In this document: one piece after another, positions 33,218-42,723 of the stretch
Position numbering within the stretch: the first letter of the stretch is position 1
Layout of the letters: each line of letters opens with the position of its first letter
Assembly (NCBI RefSeq): GCF_012912005.1
Contig: NZ_JABBEA010000017.1
Location: 1-64,000, forward strand
Source of the DNA: Paenibacillus sp. SZ31
GTDB taxonomy: Bacteria; Bacillota; Bacilli; Paenibacillales; Paenibacillaceae
Direction: 5' to 3'
DNA length: 64,000 nucleotides
The notes under the pieces: generated by a model
What the model was told of the DNA's origin: nothing
The model's database searches: none
What the model saw: only the letters and a program-made list of their open reading frames with translations
Translations under genes and position numbers: made by a program

Positions 33218-33255
33218 AGCCGTCTGAAGCACATGTTACATGTGTTCAGGCGGTT
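33218..33255 (+). terminator. Probable terminator after cheR
   Basis: A long, nearly perfect stem (AGCCGTCTGAA-CACATG with CATGTG-TTCAGGCGGTT). The tail is only moderately T-rich. Confidence 0.6.
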
Positions 33256-33290
33256 ATTTGTATATCAAGTACAAGAAAGAGCCGACTTTC

Positions 33291-33319
33291 TTGTCAAAGC
33301 CGGTCAGCTATACTATAAT
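33291..33319 (+). promoter_or_regulatory. Strong sigma-A promoter of aroC
   Basis: TTGTCA (33291-33296), 17 nt, TATAAT (33314-33319). Confidence 0.8.
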
Positions 33320-33381
33320 AAGCAAAGAAATTATGGGATTTTAGCAATGTGAAGTTTAACAGTTTAAAGGGGGAACGTATT

Positions 33382-34551
33382 ATGAGTTTACGCTATTTAA
33401 CCGCAGGGGAGACGCACGGACCCCAATTGACCGCTATTATTGAAGGATTGCCAAGTAATTTGACGATTAACTTTGAAGAACTGAATTTCCAGCTTCACCG
33501 CCGCCAAAAGGGATATGGCCGTGGACGCCGGATGCAGATCGAGAAGGATCAGGCCAATTTCGTTGGTGGTATCCGTCACGGATATACAACAGGTGCTCCA
33601 GTAGCCCTGGTTGTTCAAAATAACGACTGGAAACATTGGCAGAACATTATGAATATTGAGCCAATTGAAGGCAGTGACGAAGAGAAACGTCGCGTTCATC
33701 GTCCGCGTCCCGGACACGCCGATCTGAACGGTGGACTCAAGTATAATCTCAAAGACTTGCGTAACGTACTGGAGCGCTCCAGTGCGCGTGAGACAACGGT
33801 ACGCGTGGCATGTGGCGCCATTGCACGTCAGTTCCTAGCTGAATTCGGAATCAAGGTAGCTGGACGTGTACTTCGGATTGGAGAGATCGAAGCTCCTTAT
33901 CAGGACCTTCCGATTGATGAACTGATTGCAGTGACAGAAGCTTCCTCAGTACGTGTCACGGATGCTGAGACAGAGAAGAAGATGGAAGCCTACATCGACC
34001 AGATCAAACAGGAAGGCGATTCCATCGGAGGAATAGTGGAATGTATCGTTGAAGGCGTGCCTGTTGGTTTGGGAAGTTATGTTCAATACGATCGCAAGCT
34101 GGACGCACGAATCGCTCAAGGCGTAATGTCTATTAATGCATTCAAAGGTGTAGAGATTGGTATCGGATTCGAAGCCGGAGTCATTCGTGGATCACAGGTA
34201 CATGATGAAATCATGCATACGGATGAGCGCGGCTACCACCGGGCAACCAACCGTCTGGGTGGATTCGAAGGTGGTATGACGAACGGTATGCCAGTGGTTG
34301 TGCGTGGTGTGATGAAGCCGATCCCAACGTTGTATAAGCCACTGCAAAGTGTCGATATTGATACGAAAGAAGCATTCACGGCTCAGGTTGAGCGCTCAGA
34401 CGCTTGTGCTGTACCCGCAGCGAGTGTGGTTATGGAGCATGTCGTAGCATGGGAAATTGCCAAAGCATTCCTGGAGAAATTCGGCGGGGATTCCATGGAA
34501 GAGATCCGTGCGAACGTTGCCAGCTATAACGCTCAACTGGAGAATTACTAA
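33382..34551 (+). CDS. aroC: Chorismate synthase
   Basis: Last step of the shikimate pathway, EPSP to chorismate, needing reduced FMN. 389 residues (Bacillus name aroF). Conserved parts are GETHGPQL near the start, RPGHADLNG, and RSSARETT. ATG 33382 follows AAAGGGGGAA. aroB begins one base after its stop. Confidence 0.97.
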   Translation: MSLRYLTAGETHGPQLTAIIEGLPSNLTINFEELNFQLHRRQKGYGRGRRMQIEKDQANFVGGIRHGYTTGAPVALVVQNNDWKHWQNIMNIEPIEGSDEEKRRVHRPRPGHADLNGGLKYNLKDLRNVLERSSARETTVRVACGAIARQFLAEFGIKVAGRVLRIGEIEAPYQDLPIDELIAVTEASSVRVTDAETEKKMEAYIDQIKQEGDSIGGIVECIVEGVPVGLGSYVQYDRKLDARIAQGVMSINAFKGVEIGIGFEAGVIRGSQVHDEIMHTDERGYHRATNRLGGFEGGMTNGMPVVVRGVMKPIPTLYKPLQSVDIDTKEAFTAQVERSDACAVPAASVVMEHVVAWEIAKAFLEKFGGDSMEEIRANVASYNAQLENY

Positions 34552-34552
34552 T

Positions 34553-35647
34553 ATGCGTCAGCTGACGGTACAGTTGGAGGAACGCTCATATCCGATTCTG
34601 ATCGGTAGCGGCCTATTGGCGCAAGCCCCTCAATATTTTGAACAATATGGTTTGACGAAGAAAAGCCCATTACTTATCATTACAGACGAAAATGTGGCTC
34701 CCAAATACTTGTCAGGTTTGGAGCAAACGCTGCGTACGGCTGGTTATACAGTCGTATCGGCGGTTGTCCCCTCTGGTGAAACATCGAAATCCCTTTCGGT
34801 ATATCAGGATATGATGACTGTTGCTATCGAAGGCAAACTGGATCGGAGTTCTGCGATTCTGGCACTAGGTGGGGGTGTCGTAGGTGATCTGGCTGGCTTT
34901 GTTGCCGCTACATATATGCGTGGAATCAAGTTTGTTCAAGTACCTACAACAATTTTGGCGCATGACAGCAGTGTGGGCGGTAAAGTAGCTGTCAATCATC
35001 CGCTGGCCAAAAATATGATCGGTGCGTTCCACCAGCCCGAACTTGTACTCTACGATGTGGATACACTTCAATCCTTGCCGCCACGAGATGTTTCGGCAGG
35101 TTTGTCGGAGATGCTGAAGCACGGACTGATCCGTGATGAGGCTTTTGCACATTGGTGTGAGGAGCATGCAGAGGAGTTGCTTGCGCTTAATCCGGAAGCA
35201 CTGGGATACGGTTTGGAGCGTGGATGTGGTATTAAGGCAGAGATTGTATCCAGAGACGAACGTGAAAATGGAGAACGTGCGTTGTTGAACCTGGGACATA
35301 CGATTGGTCATGCCATTGAAGCGATTGCCGGTTATGGAGAATTCCTGCACGGAGAAGCGATCTCGATCGGTATGGCTGGATCAGCATTGCTTGGTGAGAA
35401 GCTTGGTGCGCCAGCAGGGCTCTATGAAGATACAGTCCGTATGTTGCGCTCACTTCGCCTTCCGACAACGATGCCTGCGCATCTGGACACGGATGCACTA
35501 ATGGAAGCGATGATGCACGACAAAAAGTTCCGTGAAGGTCATATGGTGTTCATCATTCCTGATCGGATTGGAGCTGCAAGAATTGTGAAGGACGTACCTG
35601 TGTCGGCAGTTCGGGACGTCATTGAAATGCTCAGGAAGGGAGAATAA
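34553..35647 (+). CDS. aroB: 3-dehydroquinate synthase
   Basis: Converts DAHP to 3-dehydroquinate; NAD- and zinc-dependent. The 364-residue protein has SGETSKSL, GGGVVGDLAGF, the zinc-site Glu in SEMLKHG, and NLGHTIGHAIE. ATG 34553 starts next to the aroC stop, with GGAG upstream, so it is coupled to aroC. Confidence 0.96.
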   Translation: MRQLTVQLEERSYPILIGSGLLAQAPQYFEQYGLTKKSPLLIITDENVAPKYLSGLEQTLRTAGYTVVSAVVPSGETSKSLSVYQDMMTVAIEGKLDRSSAILALGGGVVGDLAGFVAATYMRGIKFVQVPTTILAHDSSVGGKVAVNHPLAKNMIGAFHQPELVLYDVDTLQSLPPRDVSAGLSEMLKHGLIRDEAFAHWCEEHAEELLALNPEALGYGLERGCGIKAEIVSRDERENGERALLNLGHTIGHAIEAIAGYGEFLHGEAISIGMAGSALLGEKLGAPAGLYEDTVRMLRSLRLPTTMPAHLDTDALMEAMMHDKKFREGHMVFIIPDRIGAARIVKDVPVSAVRDVIEMLRKGE

Positions 35648-35652
35648 CAGCG

Positions 35653-36030
35653 ATGGTCACACGGGGAATTCGCGGGGCTACAACAGTCACGCAGAACAAC
35701 GAAGAACAGATTTTGAAAGAAACAGCTGTATTGTTGCAAGAGATCGTGGATCGCAATGAGATCCAACCGGAAGATATCTGTAGTGTATGGATTACGTTAA
35801 CCGGGGATCTGGATGCTGCTTTCCCGGCAAAAGCTATTCGCCAACTGGACGGCTGGGAGCTTGTACCACTGATGTGTGCACTTGAAGTTCCAGTTAAAGG
35901 TGCCTTGGCACAGTGCATCCGTTTCATGGTACATGTGAATACGAACAAAAGTCAGAATGAAATCAACCATGTGTACCTGAATGGTGCACAGGCATTACGT
36001 CCGGATCTGGCAGCACCTTCTGGTTCTTAA
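35653..36030 (+). CDS. aroH: Chorismate mutase (AroH type)
   Basis: A small monofunctional chorismate mutase of 125 residues that makes prephenate for tyrosine and phenylalanine. RGIRGATTV at the N-terminus and the C-terminal HVYLNGAQALRPDL stretch match the trimeric AroH of B. subtilis. RBS AGGGAGAA. The trp promoter starts within ten bases of its stop. Confidence 0.94.
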   Translation: MVTRGIRGATTVTQNNEEQILKETAVLLQEIVDRNEIQPEDICSVWITLTGDLDAAFPAKAIRQLDGWELVPLMCALEVPVKGALAQCIRFMVHVNTNKSQNEINHVYLNGAQALRPDLAAPSGS

Positions 36031-36039
36031 GCAAGTGGG

Positions 36040-36068
36040 TTGTCAAACCGATCATAATGATGTATAGT
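36040..36068 (+). promoter_or_regulatory. Sigma-A promoter of the trp operon
   Basis: TTGTCA (36040-36045), 17 nt, TATAGT (36063-36068). The start point is near 36075, five bases before the first TRAP triplet. Confidence 0.75.
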
Positions 36069-36079
36069 GAGAACCAGTT

Positions 36080-36139
36080 GAGTAGAGTAGAGATTGAGCT
36101 GAGAGCAGCTGAGCTAGTGGAGTATATAGCAGAGTCCAG
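36080..36139 (+). promoter_or_regulatory. TRAP binding site in the trp leader
   Basis: Eleven NAG triplets begin at 36080, 36085, 36090, 36096, 36101, 36106, 36111, 36115, 36120, 36127 and 36132; a twelfth (CAG) is at 36137. Eight are GAG, two TAG and one CAG; gaps are mostly 2-3 nt. TRAP has 11 subunits and binds (G/U)AG repeats. GTAGAG at 36087-36092 can pair with CTCTAC at 36459-36464 in the terminator, giving an antiterminator when TRAP is absent. Confidence 0.85.
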
Positions 36140-36455
36140 TGGGTGGTAACCGGGGCAACAGAAACCGGTCAACTGATTCACGGTACGTCGTGCTACGGAA
36201 TAGGTAACAGGAACAGGGAAAACAAACGTGTCATAGGACATTTTTTGTTTTGATATATTTTGGTACAACACGATCAATGTACTCTCCCATATTTGATGAA
36301 AATTTGGAATGAGTAGTTGAAGTGTTAAACTGATTTATTTTCCCAATTGAATGATGTGAGATGCATCGTTTCAGCGACCTGTGAATAATCCGACAGCGAA
36401 GTATAGGGACTTGTTATTTATGAAGCATCACCCTGTTAAATACAGCTTATAACCA

Positions 36456-36484
36456 AACCTCTACCTGATGGTAGAGGTTTTTTT
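36456..36484 (+). terminator. Attenuator terminator of the trp leader
   Basis: AACCTCTACC-TGAT-GGTAGAGGTT followed by seven T, 48 nt before trpE. It is probably formed when TRAP covers the repeats upstream. The 320 nt between the TRAP site and this hairpin contain smaller hairpins (for example ACCGG/CCGGT at 36149-36169, and a weak TGTC/GACA with T-run near 36229-36246) that I cannot assign. Confidence 0.85.
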
Positions 36485-36531
36485 CGTATATATAACTTTT
36501 CTTCTACCTAAATCTGAAAGGACGTGATCTA

Positions 36532-38100
36532 ATGATAACGCCAAACGTTAATCAAGTACTGAAAATGTCGAATGAGTATAATCTGATTCCGGTAGTCAAA
36601 CGGATTCTGGCAGACATGGAGACCCCGATTCGAATATTCCGCCGTTATGCTGACAACGACCGTGCATTCCTGCTGGAAAGTGTAGAGGGTGGTATCCAAT
36701 GGGCGAGATACTCGTTCATCGGTACAGATCCGTTCCTGATGATTTCGGCCAAGAAGGGCCGGATCGTTGTAGAAGAAGCAGGGAAAACCCGTGAATTGCC
36801 AGGCAAACCGATTGAAGAACTGAAAGCATTGCTGCGTAAGTACCGTAGTCCGAAAGATGATGAACTGCCGCCATTCACAGGTGGGGCAATTGGGTTCTTC
36901 GGATATGATCTGCTGTCCTATTATGAGAAGCTTCCAGCTCACGCGCTAGATGACCTGAATATGGATGACATTCGCTTTATGTTCTGTGACCAAATTATCG
37001 TGTTTGACCATGTGAAGCAGCAGATGCTGCTCGTCGGTAATGTACATGTCAAGGACGGTGCAACGGATGATGAGATACGGCAAGCGTATGCAGTGACTTC
37101 GGAGAAGCTGGAGCAGGCCGCAGAACGTTTGCAGCAGCAAGGACCAGGGGAAAACCTGAATCCGCGTTCCATTCCGGGAGACGTAGAGCTTGGGGATATC
37201 CGCTCCAATCTCACGAAGGAGCAGTTTATCGGCAATGTGGAGCAAGCCAAAGAATACATTCGCGCAGGTGATATTTTTCAAGTGGTACTATCCCAGCGTT
37301 TCCACATTGATACGGAGGTTTCTCCACTTCACGTGTATCGCGTGCTTCGAACGCTGAATCCATCCCCTTACATGTACTATCTTAAGATGGATGATGAGAT
37401 TATCGTTGGCACCTCACCGGAGGCACTGGTCAAGGTGGACGGAAATCGTGTCGAGACACGACCGATTGCAGGCACACGCCCAAGGGGCGCAACAGAAGCG
37501 GAAGATCGTGCACTCGCTGCTGACTTGCTCCAGGATGAGAAGGAACGTGCGGAGCATCTGATGCTGGTTGATCTGGGTCGTAACGATCTGGGCCGGGTAT
37601 CCAGCTTCGGCAGTGTGAAGTGTGACATGTTCATGGAGATTGAGCGTTATTCTCATGTTATGCACATGGTGTCCAACGTTACGGGAGAGCTCAGAGAAGA
37701 CAAGGATTTCTTCGACGCATTCCTCTCATGCTTGCCAGCAGGAACCGTATCCGGGGCACCGAAACTGCGTGCAATGGAAATTATCGCGGAACTGGAGAAA
37801 GAGGCTCGTGGTGCCTATGCAGGAGCAATCGGATACCTCGGGTTCTCGGGTAACATGGACTCCTGTATTACGATCCGTACGATTATTTTCAAAAAAGGAA
37901 AAGCATATGTACAGGCCGGAGCGGGAATCGTATGGGATTCTGTGCCTGAGAATGAATATGAAGAAACGGTTAATAAAGCCAAAGCGTTGCTTAAGGCGAT
38001 TCGAACAGCAGAAGCAATGTTTCCTGCCAAAGACAAAGACAACACGTTGAGACTGGCGAATGCAGACTACTTTGTCACACCAGCGGCCGCTAAGAACTGA
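36532..38100 (+). CDS. trpE: Anthranilate synthase component I
   Basis: Makes anthranilate from chorismate; 522 residues. The tryptophan feedback-site motif LLES is at 47-50. The catalytic C-terminal part has PIAGTRPRG, ERAEHLMLVDLGRNDLGRV and AGAGIVWDS. The glutamine amidotransferase partner trpG is not in the operon and must come from elsewhere (in Bacillus from the folate operon). RBS AAAGGACGTG before ATG 36532. Confidence 0.97.
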   Translation: MITPNVNQVLKMSNEYNLIPVVKRILADMETPIRIFRRYADNDRAFLLESVEGGIQWARYSFIGTDPFLMISAKKGRIVVEEAGKTRELPGKPIEELKALLRKYRSPKDDELPPFTGGAIGFFGYDLLSYYEKLPAHALDDLNMDDIRFMFCDQIIVFDHVKQQMLLVGNVHVKDGATDDEIRQAYAVTSEKLEQAAERLQQQGPGENLNPRSIPGDVELGDIRSNLTKEQFIGNVEQAKEYIRAGDIFQVVLSQRFHIDTEVSPLHVYRVLRTLNPSPYMYYLKMDDEIIVGTSPEALVKVDGNRVETRPIAGTRPRGATEAEDRALAADLLQDEKERAEHLMLVDLGRNDLGRVSSFGSVKCDMFMEIERYSHVMHMVSNVTGELREDKDFFDAFLSCLPAGTVSGAPKLRAMEIIAELEKEARGAYAGAIGYLGFSGNMDSCITIRTIIFKKGKAYVQAGAGIVWDSVPENEYEETVNKAKALLKAIRTAEAMFPAKDKDNTLRLANADYFVTPAAAKN

Positions 38101-38117
38101 GAGAGGAGAGACCGGAG

Positions 38118-39209
38118 ATGAACATAAACCCTATAATGAATGAGAACACCGTAACCCCTATTGCTGAGATTACTCGTGAGGAAGGCATGAAGAATGGCCT
38201 GGCGAAGATTTTGGAGGGCAGTCATCTGGAGCAAGCCGAAGCACGAGATTTGATGTACTCGATCATGAGAGGTGAAGCAACGCCGGCTCAAATCGGAGGT
38301 TTCCTGATGGCGCTGAGGATGAAGGGGGAAACGGTGGATGAGATCACCGGTTTTGCCGAAGCCATGCGTGGTCAGGGCGGACGAATCCTCACCGATGGCA
38401 GTGGCTTGCTGGACACTTGTGGAACAGGCGGATCGGGTATTCACAAATTCAACATTTCCACAGCATCCGCCATCATTGCTTCGGCCGTGTCGGTTCGGGT
38501 CGCCAAACATGGCAACCGTTCAGCTTCAGGCAAAGCGGGAAGTGCCGATGTATTAGAGGCACTCGGTGTAAATATCCATCTGAACGGCGAGCAGGCCAGA
38601 CAATGTCTGGATGACATTGGAATCTGCTTCTGTTTTGCCCAGGTATATCACCCTTCCATGCGACATGCGGCGGGACCAAGAAAAGAGCTGGGTGTGCGTA
38701 CCATTTTCAACATGCTCGGACCTTTAACAAATCCTGCCGGAGCAGATCGCCAATTGCTTGGCCTGTATGATCGCTCCCGGACGCCAATGATTGCTGAAGT
38801 GCTGAATCGTCTTGGTCTCAAAAGAGCGTTGGTCGTGGCCAGCCATGATGGTCTGGATGAAATCAGTATCTCGGCACCGACTCAGGTATCTGAACTTCGC
38901 AATGGTGAAGTGCACACCTATGATATTGATCCACGTGATATGGGTTTGTCTCTGCATCCGCTTGAAGCGGTACTTGGAGGAGATGCGACACAGAATGCCG
39001 AAATTATTAAGAGGATCTTCCAGGGTGAGCAGAGTGCCTACCGTGATGTCGTTCTGTTGAACGCCGGAGCGTGCATCTATGTGTCCGGTCTTGCAGATAG
39101 CATTGCTGAAGGGGTGAAACTTGCCGCAGAAGCGGTAGATTCGGGTAAAGCTGCCGGGAAGCTTGAACAGTTAATTCATACAACGGAGGCGTACAGTCAT
39201 GTATCTTGA
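38118..39209 (+). CDS. trpD: Anthranilate phosphoribosyltransferase
   Basis: Attaches phosphoribose to anthranilate. 363 residues, with the PRPP-binding CGTGGSG (101-107), KHGNRS and the family's GPLTNPAG. The first 20 or so residues are an extra N-terminal stretch; internal ATG codons could serve as start, but ATG 38118 has the best RBS (GAGAGGAGAG). It overlaps trpC by 11 nt. Confidence 0.96.
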   Translation: MNINPIMNENTVTPIAEITREEGMKNGLAKILEGSHLEQAEARDLMYSIMRGEATPAQIGGFLMALRMKGETVDEITGFAEAMRGQGGRILTDGSGLLDTCGTGGSGIHKFNISTASAIIASAVSVRVAKHGNRSASGKAGSADVLEALGVNIHLNGEQARQCLDDIGICFCFAQVYHPSMRHAAGPRKELGVRTIFNMLGPLTNPAGADRQLLGLYDRSRTPMIAEVLNRLGLKRALVVASHDGLDEISISAPTQVSELRNGEVHTYDIDPRDMGLSLHPLEAVLGGDATQNAEIIKRIFQGEQSAYRDVVLLNAGACIYVSGLADSIAEGVKLAAEAVDSGKAAGKLEQLIHTTEAYSHVS

Positions 39210-39987
39210 TCGAATCGTTGCAACCAAACATAAAGAAGTTGAACTTCTGGCACAAACATTTCGCATGGATGAGGCTATCCAAAAAATCGAACAATTACCC
39301 GCAACACGAGGGTTTGAACAAGCATTATCGAGCAGACGCAATCGCAAACTCGGTCTTATTGCTGAAGTGAAGAAGGCTTCGCCGTCCAAAGGATTGATCC
39401 GTCCGGATTTTCATCCGGTAGAGATTGCTGCTGCTTATGAACGAGCGGGTGCAGACTGCATCTCCGTATTAACGGATGTATCGTATTTTCAAGGGAGCAA
39501 CGAGTACTTGCAGGCTATCCATCAAGCAGTGAACATTCCGCTATTGCGCAAGGATTTTATTATAGATGAACGACAGATTGCAGAGGCAAGATTACTGGGT
39601 GCGGATGCGATATTGCTGATTGCCAGCATTCTGACACCAGAACAGATTCGTCAATATCTTGAATTTGCCAAAAGTTTGGGGCTGGACGCCTTGATTGAAG
39701 TCCACGATCGGACAGAGCTTGAGCAGGTATTGGAAATTCCACAGGCAACCCTTGTGGGCATCAACAATCGTAATTTGAAAACATTCGAAACCAGTCTAAA
39801 CACGACACTGGATTTGATGGAATTGATTCCAAGTGGCGTCACCTTGATCAGCGAAAGTGGTATTGACGGTCCAGAATCAACAGTACCTTTGATCCAAGCA
39901 GGTGTACACGGTATTCTCGTAGGTGAGCATCTCATGCGCAAGGATGATGTCGAAGCAGCTGTATATGATCTGATGGGACCCAAATGA
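39199..39987 (+). CDS. trpC: Indole-3-glycerol-phosphate synthase
   Basis: A 262-residue TIM-barrel enzyme closing the indole ring. Conserved residues appear in AEVKKASPSKG, LRKDFI, GINNRNLKTFE and SESGI. It starts within the trpD end (GGAGG upstream), and overlaps trpF by ATGA. Confidence 0.97.
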   Translation: MYLDRIVATKHKEVELLAQTFRMDEAIQKIEQLPATRGFEQALSSRRNRKLGLIAEVKKASPSKGLIRPDFHPVEIAAAYERAGADCISVLTDVSYFQGSNEYLQAIHQAVNIPLLRKDFIIDERQIAEARLLGADAILLIASILTPEQIRQYLEFAKSLGLDALIEVHDRTELEQVLEIPQATLVGINNRNLKTFETSLNTTLDLMELIPSGVTLISESGIDGPESTVPLIQAGVHGILVGEHLMRKDDVEAAVYDLMGPK

Positions 39988-40724
39988 TGAATACTTCCAT
40001 ACACGATGGCACAGGCGACAGTACGTCAGAACTGAGAAACCCGCTGCCAGCGGCCGTAAAAATATGTGGACTTCAGGACGTTGAAGTGCTAAAATCTATG
40101 ATAAACTTGCCTGTGGATTACATTGGTGTTGTTTTTGCCAAATCACGCCGTCGAATCGAACCCGAGCAGGCTGCTGCATTAAGAACAGTACTATTCGAAT
40201 GGTCGGCCTATGATCGGCCGAAGCTTGCGGGTGTATTTGTTAATCCTTCGTTCGAAGAGCTGGAACACATTATGGAGGTTGCTCACCTGGATGTTATTCA
40301 ACTGCATGGACAGGAGACTGCGGAATTTTGCCGGCAGGTGAAGCAGCGGTGGAATGCCGAAGTATTTAAGGCTTTTTCTTTTCCCAAAGATGAAACGGGT
40401 CCGGAAGCTGATGATGCAGCCATAAGGGCTCTTGATGCCTACGAAAAATTCGTGGATGCGATATTGCTTGATACCTATGATCCTCTATATGGAGGGGGCT
40501 CCGGGAAAACATTTGCCTGGGAGCGTATTCCTGCCTATGCTGAATGGGCGAACAGTCGCGGAATTTCTCTGTTCGTTGCAGGAGGTTTGCAGCCAGACAA
40601 TGTACAACAACTGATACAGACATATACACCTTTCGGCGTCGATGTATCCAGCGGCGTGGAGACTGAAGGTGTGAAGGATATTGCCAAAATTACAGCATTC
40701 GTAGAAAGGGTGAAGCAGGCATGA
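39984..40724 (+). CDS. trpF: Phosphoribosylanthranilate isomerase
   Basis: Amadori rearrangement before TrpC; 246 residues, somewhat longer than usual because of about 25 extra residues before VKICGLQ, where the catalytic Cys lies. Other parts are GVFVNPS, QLHGQE and LFVAGGLQPDNV. There are ATG codons at 39984 and 39987. It overlaps both neighbours by four bases. Confidence 0.95.
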   Translation: MMNTSIHDGTGDSTSELRNPLPAAVKICGLQDVEVLKSMINLPVDYIGVVFAKSRRRIEPEQAAALRTVLFEWSAYDRPKLAGVFVNPSFEELEHIMEVAHLDVIQLHGQETAEFCRQVKQRWNAEVFKAFSFPKDETGPEADDAAIRALDAYEKFVDAILLDTYDPLYGGGSGKTFAWERIPAYAEWANSRGISLFVAGGLQPDNVQQLIQTYTPFGVDVSSGVETEGVKDIAKITAFVERVKQA

Positions 40725-41920
40725 CACATCAATTGCCGGATCAACACGGGCGTTTCGGTCACTTCGGAGGCCGCTTTGTACCTGAGACACTAATGAACGC
40801 ACTCATTGAACTGGAGGAGGCATATAGCCACTTCTCTGAAGACGAGGAATTTAACAAGGAACTGAACTATCTGCTGAGCGAGTATTCTGGACGTGAAACG
40901 CCACTGTATCATGCAGAGCAATTATCACGCCGATTGGGCGGACCGAAAATTTATTTGAAACGTGAGGATCTCAACCATACAGGTGCTCACAAAATTAATA
41001 ACGCCATTGGACAAGGCTTGCTTGCCAAACGGATGGGTAAAAAGAAAGTCATTGCCGAAACGGGTGCAGGTCAACATGGTGTTGCAACGGCAACTGTGGC
41101 CGCATTGCTAGGACTGGAATGCAAAGTATTTATGGGCGAAGAAGATACAGAGCGTCAGCAGTTAAATGTATTCCGGATGAAGCTGCTCGGAGCAGAAGTG
41201 ATTCCGGTGACGTCTGGAACACGGACACTGAAGGATGCTGGTAATGAAGCGCTTCGCTACTGGGTCAGCAATGTGGAGGATACGTTCTATGTGCTCGGAT
41301 CAGTGGTTGGTCCTCATCCATACCCGATGATGGTGCGGAATTTCCAACGTGTGATCGGTGATGAGACCCGTCGTCAGATTCAGGAGATCGAAGGACGTTT
41401 GCCGGATGTGATTGTAGCAGCTGTCGGTGGCGGAAGTAATGCGATTGGTATGTTCTATCCATTTATTGGTGATCAAGATGTGAAGCTTGTTGGTGTTGAA
41501 GCCGCAGGCAAAGGGGTCGAAACCGAGTATCATGCGGCGACGATGACCAAAGGTACGCATGGTGTATTCCAGGGATCTATGAGTTACCTGTTACAGGATG
41601 AGTATGGACAGGTTCAGCCGGCGCATTCCATCTCGGCCGGACTTGATTACCCGGGTGTTGGTCCGGAGCATTCCTATCTCAAGGACATTGAACGGGCAAA
41701 ATATGTACCAATCACGGATCAGGAAGCACTCGATGCCCTGCAATTGTTATGCCGGACAGAAGGAATCATTCCTGCTCTGGAGTCTGCACATGCGGTCGCC
41801 CAAGTTATCAAACTGGCGCCTGAACTCACAGCAGACGATATTGTGGTCATCTGTCTGTCGGGACGTGGGGACAAGGATGTTGAATCCATCATGAAATATA
41901 CGGGAGGCGATTTGGGATGA
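40721..41920 (+). CDS. trpB: Tryptophan synthase beta chain
   Basis: PLP enzyme joining indole and serine; 399 residues. The PLP lysine is Lys91 in GAHKINNA. GAGQHGVATATVAALLG and GGGSNAIGMF are present. It overlaps trpF and trpA by ATGA; the second overlap helps equal production of the alpha-beta complex. Confidence 0.98.
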   Translation: MTHQLPDQHGRFGHFGGRFVPETLMNALIELEEAYSHFSEDEEFNKELNYLLSEYSGRETPLYHAEQLSRRLGGPKIYLKREDLNHTGAHKINNAIGQGLLAKRMGKKKVIAETGAGQHGVATATVAALLGLECKVFMGEEDTERQQLNVFRMKLLGAEVIPVTSGTRTLKDAGNEALRYWVSNVEDTFYVLGSVVGPHPYPMMVRNFQRVIGDETRRQIQEIEGRLPDVIVAAVGGGSNAIGMFYPFIGDQDVKLVGVEAAGKGVETEYHAATMTKGTHGVFQGSMSYLLQDEYGQVQPAHSISAGLDYPGVGPEHSYLKDIERAKYVPITDQEALDALQLLCRTEGIIPALESAHAVAQVIKLAPELTADDIVVICLSGRGDKDVESIMKYTGGDLG

Positions 41921-42723
41921 ATCTGATGGACCAGACCTTCCAGCAATTGAAGGAACAGAATCGCACAGCACTTATTCCATTCTTAACCGTTGGTGACCCG
42001 GATGTGGACACAACGATCGATATCATCAAGGAGCTTGAACAGGCCGGAGCGGATATTCTGGAACTGGGTGTTCCCTATTCCGATCCGCTTGCGGATGGAC
42101 CAGTCATTCAACGTGCTTCCGAACGTGCGCTGAAAAGCCAGATTACGATTCGTACCGTTATGGAAACCGCTGCAAAAGCTCGTAAGGCAGGTGTGAAAAT
42201 GCCGTTTGTGCTGTTCACCTATTATAATCCGGTGTTGCAGACAGGACTGGATGTGTTCTTTGAGGAATTGGTCAAACACGATATCAGTGGCATGATCATT
42301 CCGGACCTGCCGATTGAGGAAGCGGAAGAGATGCGACAACGTGCAAATCATGCCGGTGTGCATCTGGTGCCGCTTGTTGCACCTACGTCTAATGCACGGA
42401 TTGAGCGGATTGTGACGGGAGCGAGCGGCTTTATCTATTGTGTATCTTCCCTTGGGGTAACCGGAGAGAGAGCTTCTTTCTTTGATGGGGTAGAAAGCTT
42501 CATTGAGACGGTGAAAAGTCTGACAGACCTCCCTGTAGCGGTAGGTTTCGGTATCTCCAGTCATGAGCAGGTTGCTCACTTCTCCCGCATCTGCGATGGC
42601 GTTGTTGTCGGTAGTGCTATCGTTCGTCAGGTGGAAGATGCGATTCCTCTGCTTGAAAATCCGGATACTCGTGCAGCGGGACTGTTGCAAATTCGCAACT
42701 TTGTGGCACAATTAAAAGGATAG
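41917..42723 (+). CDS. trpA: Tryptophan synthase alpha chain
   Basis: Cleaves indole-3-glycerol phosphate and channels indole to TrpB; 268 residues. The catalytic Glu and Asp are in ADILELGVPYSDPLADGP, and the phosphate site in VGFGIS is present. Its end is followed by two inverted repeats before hisC. Confidence 0.97.
   Translation: MNLMDQTFQQLKEQNRTALIPFLTVGDPDVDTTIDIIKELEQAGADILELGVPYSDPLADGPVIQRASERALKSQITIRTVMETAAKARKAGVKMPFVLFTYYNPVLQTGLDVFFEELVKHDISGMIIPDLPIEEAEEMRQRANHAGVHLVPLVAPTSNARIERIVTGASGFIYCVSSLGVTGERASFFDGVESFIETVKSLTDLPVAVGFGISSHEQVAHFSRICDGVVVGSAIVRQVEDAIPLLENPDTRAAGLLQIRNFVAQLKG

Noticed and set aside
36141..36154. T-box-like sequence GGGTGGTAACCGGG in the trp leader
   Set aside because: It resembles the T-box core with one extra base, but only about 65 nt separate it from the predicted start point, too few for a Stem I. 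No terminator pairs with it, and the TRAP repeats explain the leader better.
41983..42711. 242-codon minus-strand frame opposite trpA
   Set aside because: Shadow of trpA; no RBS and no recognisable protein pattern.
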